Assembly (NCBI GenBank): GCA_018658715.1
Contig: JABHUQ010000105.1
Span: 1-47,388 of the forward strand
Length of the DNA stretch: 47,388 nucleotides
Origin: Fidelibacterota bacterium
GTDB taxonomy: Bacteria > Fidelibacterota > Marinisomatia > Marinisomatales > UBA1611
Reading direction: 5' to 3'
Shown here: positions 45,705 to 47,388 of the stretch, in pieces
Numbering within the stretch: position 1 is the first letter of the stretch
How the letters are laid out: each line of letters starts with the position of its first letter
Made by a program: the position numbers and the translations under genes
Notes under the pieces: model-generated
What the model saw: the letters and a program-made list of their open reading frames with translations, nothing else
Told to the model about the DNA's origin: nothing
Database searches by the model: none

Positions 45705-46505
45705 ATGATTTCTTTTAATCAAAGATTACAAAACAGAATAAACCATATCCAATCTTGGCTGTGTGTCGGGATTGATGTGGCACCCGAACGCTTTCCCACT
45801 TCGGAATCATCCTTGGATGAAATGAAGGATCATGCGGAAAAAATTGTAAATGCCACGGCTGATTTAACTGTGGCTTATAAACCTAATTTCGCCTTCTTTG
45901 AGCGTTGGGGAAGTGCAGGGTTTGATTGGTTGAAGGAATTAGTGAAATTGATTCCAGATGGGCCCCTATTAATTGCTGATGCTAAACGTGGAGATATTGG
46001 AAGTACTGCAGAACAATATGTAAAAAGTATATTTGATTATTTTGGATTTGATGCAGTTACACTAAGTCCTTATATGGGAAGTGATTCAATCCAGCCATTT
46101 ATTAATAATCCTGAAAAAGGAGCTTTTATTTTAACAAGGACATCTAATCCATCTGCCAAAGATATTCAAAATATGGCAATCGATTCTGAACCATTATTTA
46201 TGAAAGTATCACAATGGGCGACTACTTTAAATTTAAACGAGAATGTAGGATTAGTCGTAGGAGCTACAGCCCTAGATGAATTAAAAATGATTCGAGATGC
46301 AACACCTAACTTACCATTTCTTATTCCTGGTATTGGAGCACAAGGCGGAGACCTAGAAACAAGTATGAAAGTTGGGAACCAAAAGGGCATTGGCCTCATT
46401 AATGTTTCAAGGGGAATCAATTTTGCAGGAGATTTAAGTGAAAAATCTATTCGACTAGCAGCAAAATCTTATGTAGAAAAAATGCAAACTATTATGGAAT
46501 CATGA
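45705..46505 (+). CDS. pyrF: Orotidine 5'-phosphate decarboxylase, type 2
   Basis: 266 aa; the longer type 2 (mycobacterial-like) form. It opens NRINHIQSWLCVGIDVAPERFP. The catalytic lysine and Asp residues lie in LLIADAKRGDIGSTAEQY (D-x-K-x-x-D). YKPNFAFFERWG, SPYMGSDS, FILTRTSNPSA and PFLIPGIGAQGGD form the phosphate and substrate loops. It converts OMP to UMP. The TGA overlaps the pyrE ATG, so the last two steps of UMP synthesis are coupled in reverse order. Confidence 0.94.
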   Translation: MISFNQRLQNRINHIQSWLCVGIDVAPERFPTSESSLDEMKDHAEKIVNATADLTVAYKPNFAFFERWGSAGFDWLKELVKLIPDGPLLIADAKRGDIGSTAEQYVKSIFDYFGFDAVTLSPYMGSDSIQPFINNPEKGAFILTRTSNPSAKDIQNMAIDSEPLFMKVSQWATTLNLNENVGLVVGATALDELKMIRDATPNLPFLIPGIGAQGGDLETSMKVGNQKGIGLINVSRGINFAGDLSEKSIRLAAKSYVEKMQTIMES

Positions 46506-47077
46506 AAAAAGACGATATAATAAAAATATTTGAATCAACTGAAGCATTATTATCTGGCCACTTTGTTTTAACATCTGGTCGACATAGTGCTTCCTATTTT
46601 CAATGTGCAAAAGTGTTGCAGTATCCTGAATATTTAACCATGTTTGCATTGGAAATTGCGGACAATTTTGAAATGGAAAATGTAGACGTTGTTTTATCGC
46701 CGGCAGTGGGTGGAATTGTATTAGGTACTGAGGTGGGTCGCCAATTAGGCGTAAGAACAATTTTTACGGAACGAAAAAATGGTAAAATGGTATTAAGACG
46801 CGGATTTAATATTGAAAATAAAGAGCGAATTCTGGTTGTAGAAGATGTGGTTACGACTGGTGGCTCCGTAAAAGAAGCGATTGAATTAGCAAAAAATGAA
46901 GATGGCATTGTTGTTGGTGCTGGAATTTTAGTGGATAGGAGTAACGGAAATGTGAATATTCATTCTAATCAATATGCCATAACAACTATGGAAAGTGAAA
47001 GCTTTCATCCTAATAATGTGCCAGATAAATTGGCCATTATCCCAATACAGAAACCAGGGAGTAGATATATCGTATGA
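46502..47077 (+). CDS. pyrE: Orotate phosphoribosyltransferase
   Basis: 191 aa. It has the start GHFVLTSGRHSASYFQCAKV (orotate-binding loop), VVLSPAVGGIVLGTEVGRQL, IFTERKNGKMVLRRGF and the PRPP-binding signature ILVVEDVVTTGGSVKEA. It joins orotate and PRPP to make OMP, the substrate for the preceding gene product. Cytosolic dimer in the family. Overlaps pyrF before it and the cyclophilin gene after it (both ATGA), so all three are translated together. Confidence 0.95.
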   Translation: MKKDDIIKIFESTEALLSGHFVLTSGRHSASYFQCAKVLQYPEYLTMFALEIADNFEMENVDVVLSPAVGGIVLGTEVGRQLGVRTIFTERKNGKMVLRRGFNIENKERILVVEDVVTTGGSVKEAIELAKNEDGIVVGAGILVDRSNGNVNIHSNQYAITTMESESFHPNNVPDKLAIIPIQKPGSRYIV

Positions 47078-47388
47078 AAAAGAACTTAATTTTATTGAGT
47101 ATTTTATTAACCTTAACAGTGAGTTGTAGTATGAATAATAAAGAAGAAGTTGCAGTAATATCCACAAAATTTGGTGATATTGTTGTTGAATTTTTTGATC
47201 AAGCAGCACCTAAACATGTGGAAAGTTTTAAACTTCACGTACAAAACGGTTATTTTGATAATTCAATTTTTCATCGTGTCATTCCAGGATTTGTTATCCA
47301 GGGTGGCGATCCAAATAGTAAATCAGAAGATCGAACAATGCACGGTATGGGAGGACATGCAGCTAAATATTTCGGGATAGGGAATGAA
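47074..47388 (+). CDS. Cyclophilin-type peptidyl-prolyl isomerase lipoprotein (3' truncated by window edge)
   Basis: ATG 47074 overlaps the pyrE stop (ATGA). The open frame runs 105 codons to the window end with no stop. A signal sequence (NLILLSILLTLTVSC) with a lipobox-like VSC predicts lipidation. The cyclophilin core follows: STKFGDIVVEFFDQAAPKHVE, then GYFDNSIFHRVIPGFVIQGG with the catalytic Arg and Phe, then DPNSKSEDRTMHGMGG. It should isomerise X-Pro bonds in the periplasm. The C-terminal third is missing, so completeness cannot be judged. Confidence 0.87.
   Translation, partial: MKKNLILLSILLTLTVSCSMNNKEEVAVISTKFGDIVVEFFDQAAPKHVESFKLHVQNGYFDNSIFHRVIPGFVIQGGDPNSKSEDRTMHGMGGHAAKYFGIGNE

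Noticed and set aside
47171-47380. 69-aa plus-strand ORF at the window end
   Set aside because: It is out of frame with the cyclophilin lipoprotein, whose frame is open to the window edge and carries clear catalytic-site residues.
1-47388. CRISPR array, prophage or insertion sequence
   Set aside because: No regularly spaced direct repeats, integrase, transposase or phage structural genes were seen on either strand.

Overview
This is a low-GC window, densely coded, with most genes on the plus strand. It probably comes from a marine Gram-negative bacterium of the FCB superphylum, plausibly Candidatus Marinimicrobia (SAR406). That placement is inferred from the type IX-like C-terminal sorting motif NYPNPFNP in the secreted protein at 40219-41985, from several predicted outer-membrane barrels and lipoproteins, and from the AT-rich codon usage. 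No 16S gene or other taxonomic marker is present. No tRNA, rRNA, CRISPR array, prophage or transposase was found.

Region 1 (1-13105) is a surface-polysaccharide locus. It encodes four GT4 glycosyltransferases (the first cut by the window edge), a NodB-type polysaccharide deacetylase, a GNAT-fold protein with no normal start codon, an O-antigen ligase/polymerase-like membrane protein, a SAM methyltransferase and an ExoA-like GT2. These are followed by a DegT-family sugar aminotransferase and a PglC/WcaJ-type phosphoglycosyl transferase. A bidirectional terminator (11075-11104) separates this run from a convergent pair: a dolichyl-phosphate-mannose-synthase-like GT2 and a WbpA-like UDP-GlcNAc 6-dehydrogenase. 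Together they can make nucleotide sugars (amino sugars and uronic acids), load the first sugar on undecaprenyl phosphate, extend the chain and polymerise or ligate it. No flippase is visible.

Region 2 (13256-28059) is housekeeping. It runs folB, folK, deoxynucleoside kinase, a 59-aa membrane protein, DoxX, a zinc-type oxidoreductase, a thioredoxin-like [2Fe-2S] ferredoxin, a barrel protein, rsmE and a HIT protein. Then come smc, polA, an ABC exporter pair, a nucleoside-deoxyribosyltransferase-like enzyme and alr. Genes are repeatedly joined by ATGA or TTGA overlaps, so they are probably long translationally coupled operons.

Region 3 (28060-38735) starts with a 299-bp convergent gap holding a strong terminator and an unexplained structured stretch. 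A DASS transporter and a small single-span membrane protein follow on the minus strand. Divergent to these is a plus-strand run of an SSS symporter, a DUF1343/NamZ-like exo-muramidase, an outer-membrane barrel and a UMF1-type MFS permease. That run could be a peptidoglycan-sugar salvage module. Next come an acyl-CoA thioesterase, with a large two-tier hairpin directly upstream, and acetyl-CoA synthetase.

Region 4 (38778-47388) holds leucyl aminopeptidase, a three-domain secreted endonuclease/exonuclease/phosphatase, RmuC, a lipoprotein, a second SSS symporter, a convergent GNAT protein, pyrF and pyrE. It ends with a cyclophilin lipoprotein cut by the window end.

The most interesting points are the GNAT gene with an in-frame stop and no start codon, the palindromic intergenic element at 2804-2894, the leader hairpin at 35940-36012, the structured gap after alr, the putative muramyl-sugar module, and the small membrane genes at 14764-14943 and 28359-28676. 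I did not see an unmistakably new multi-gene system.
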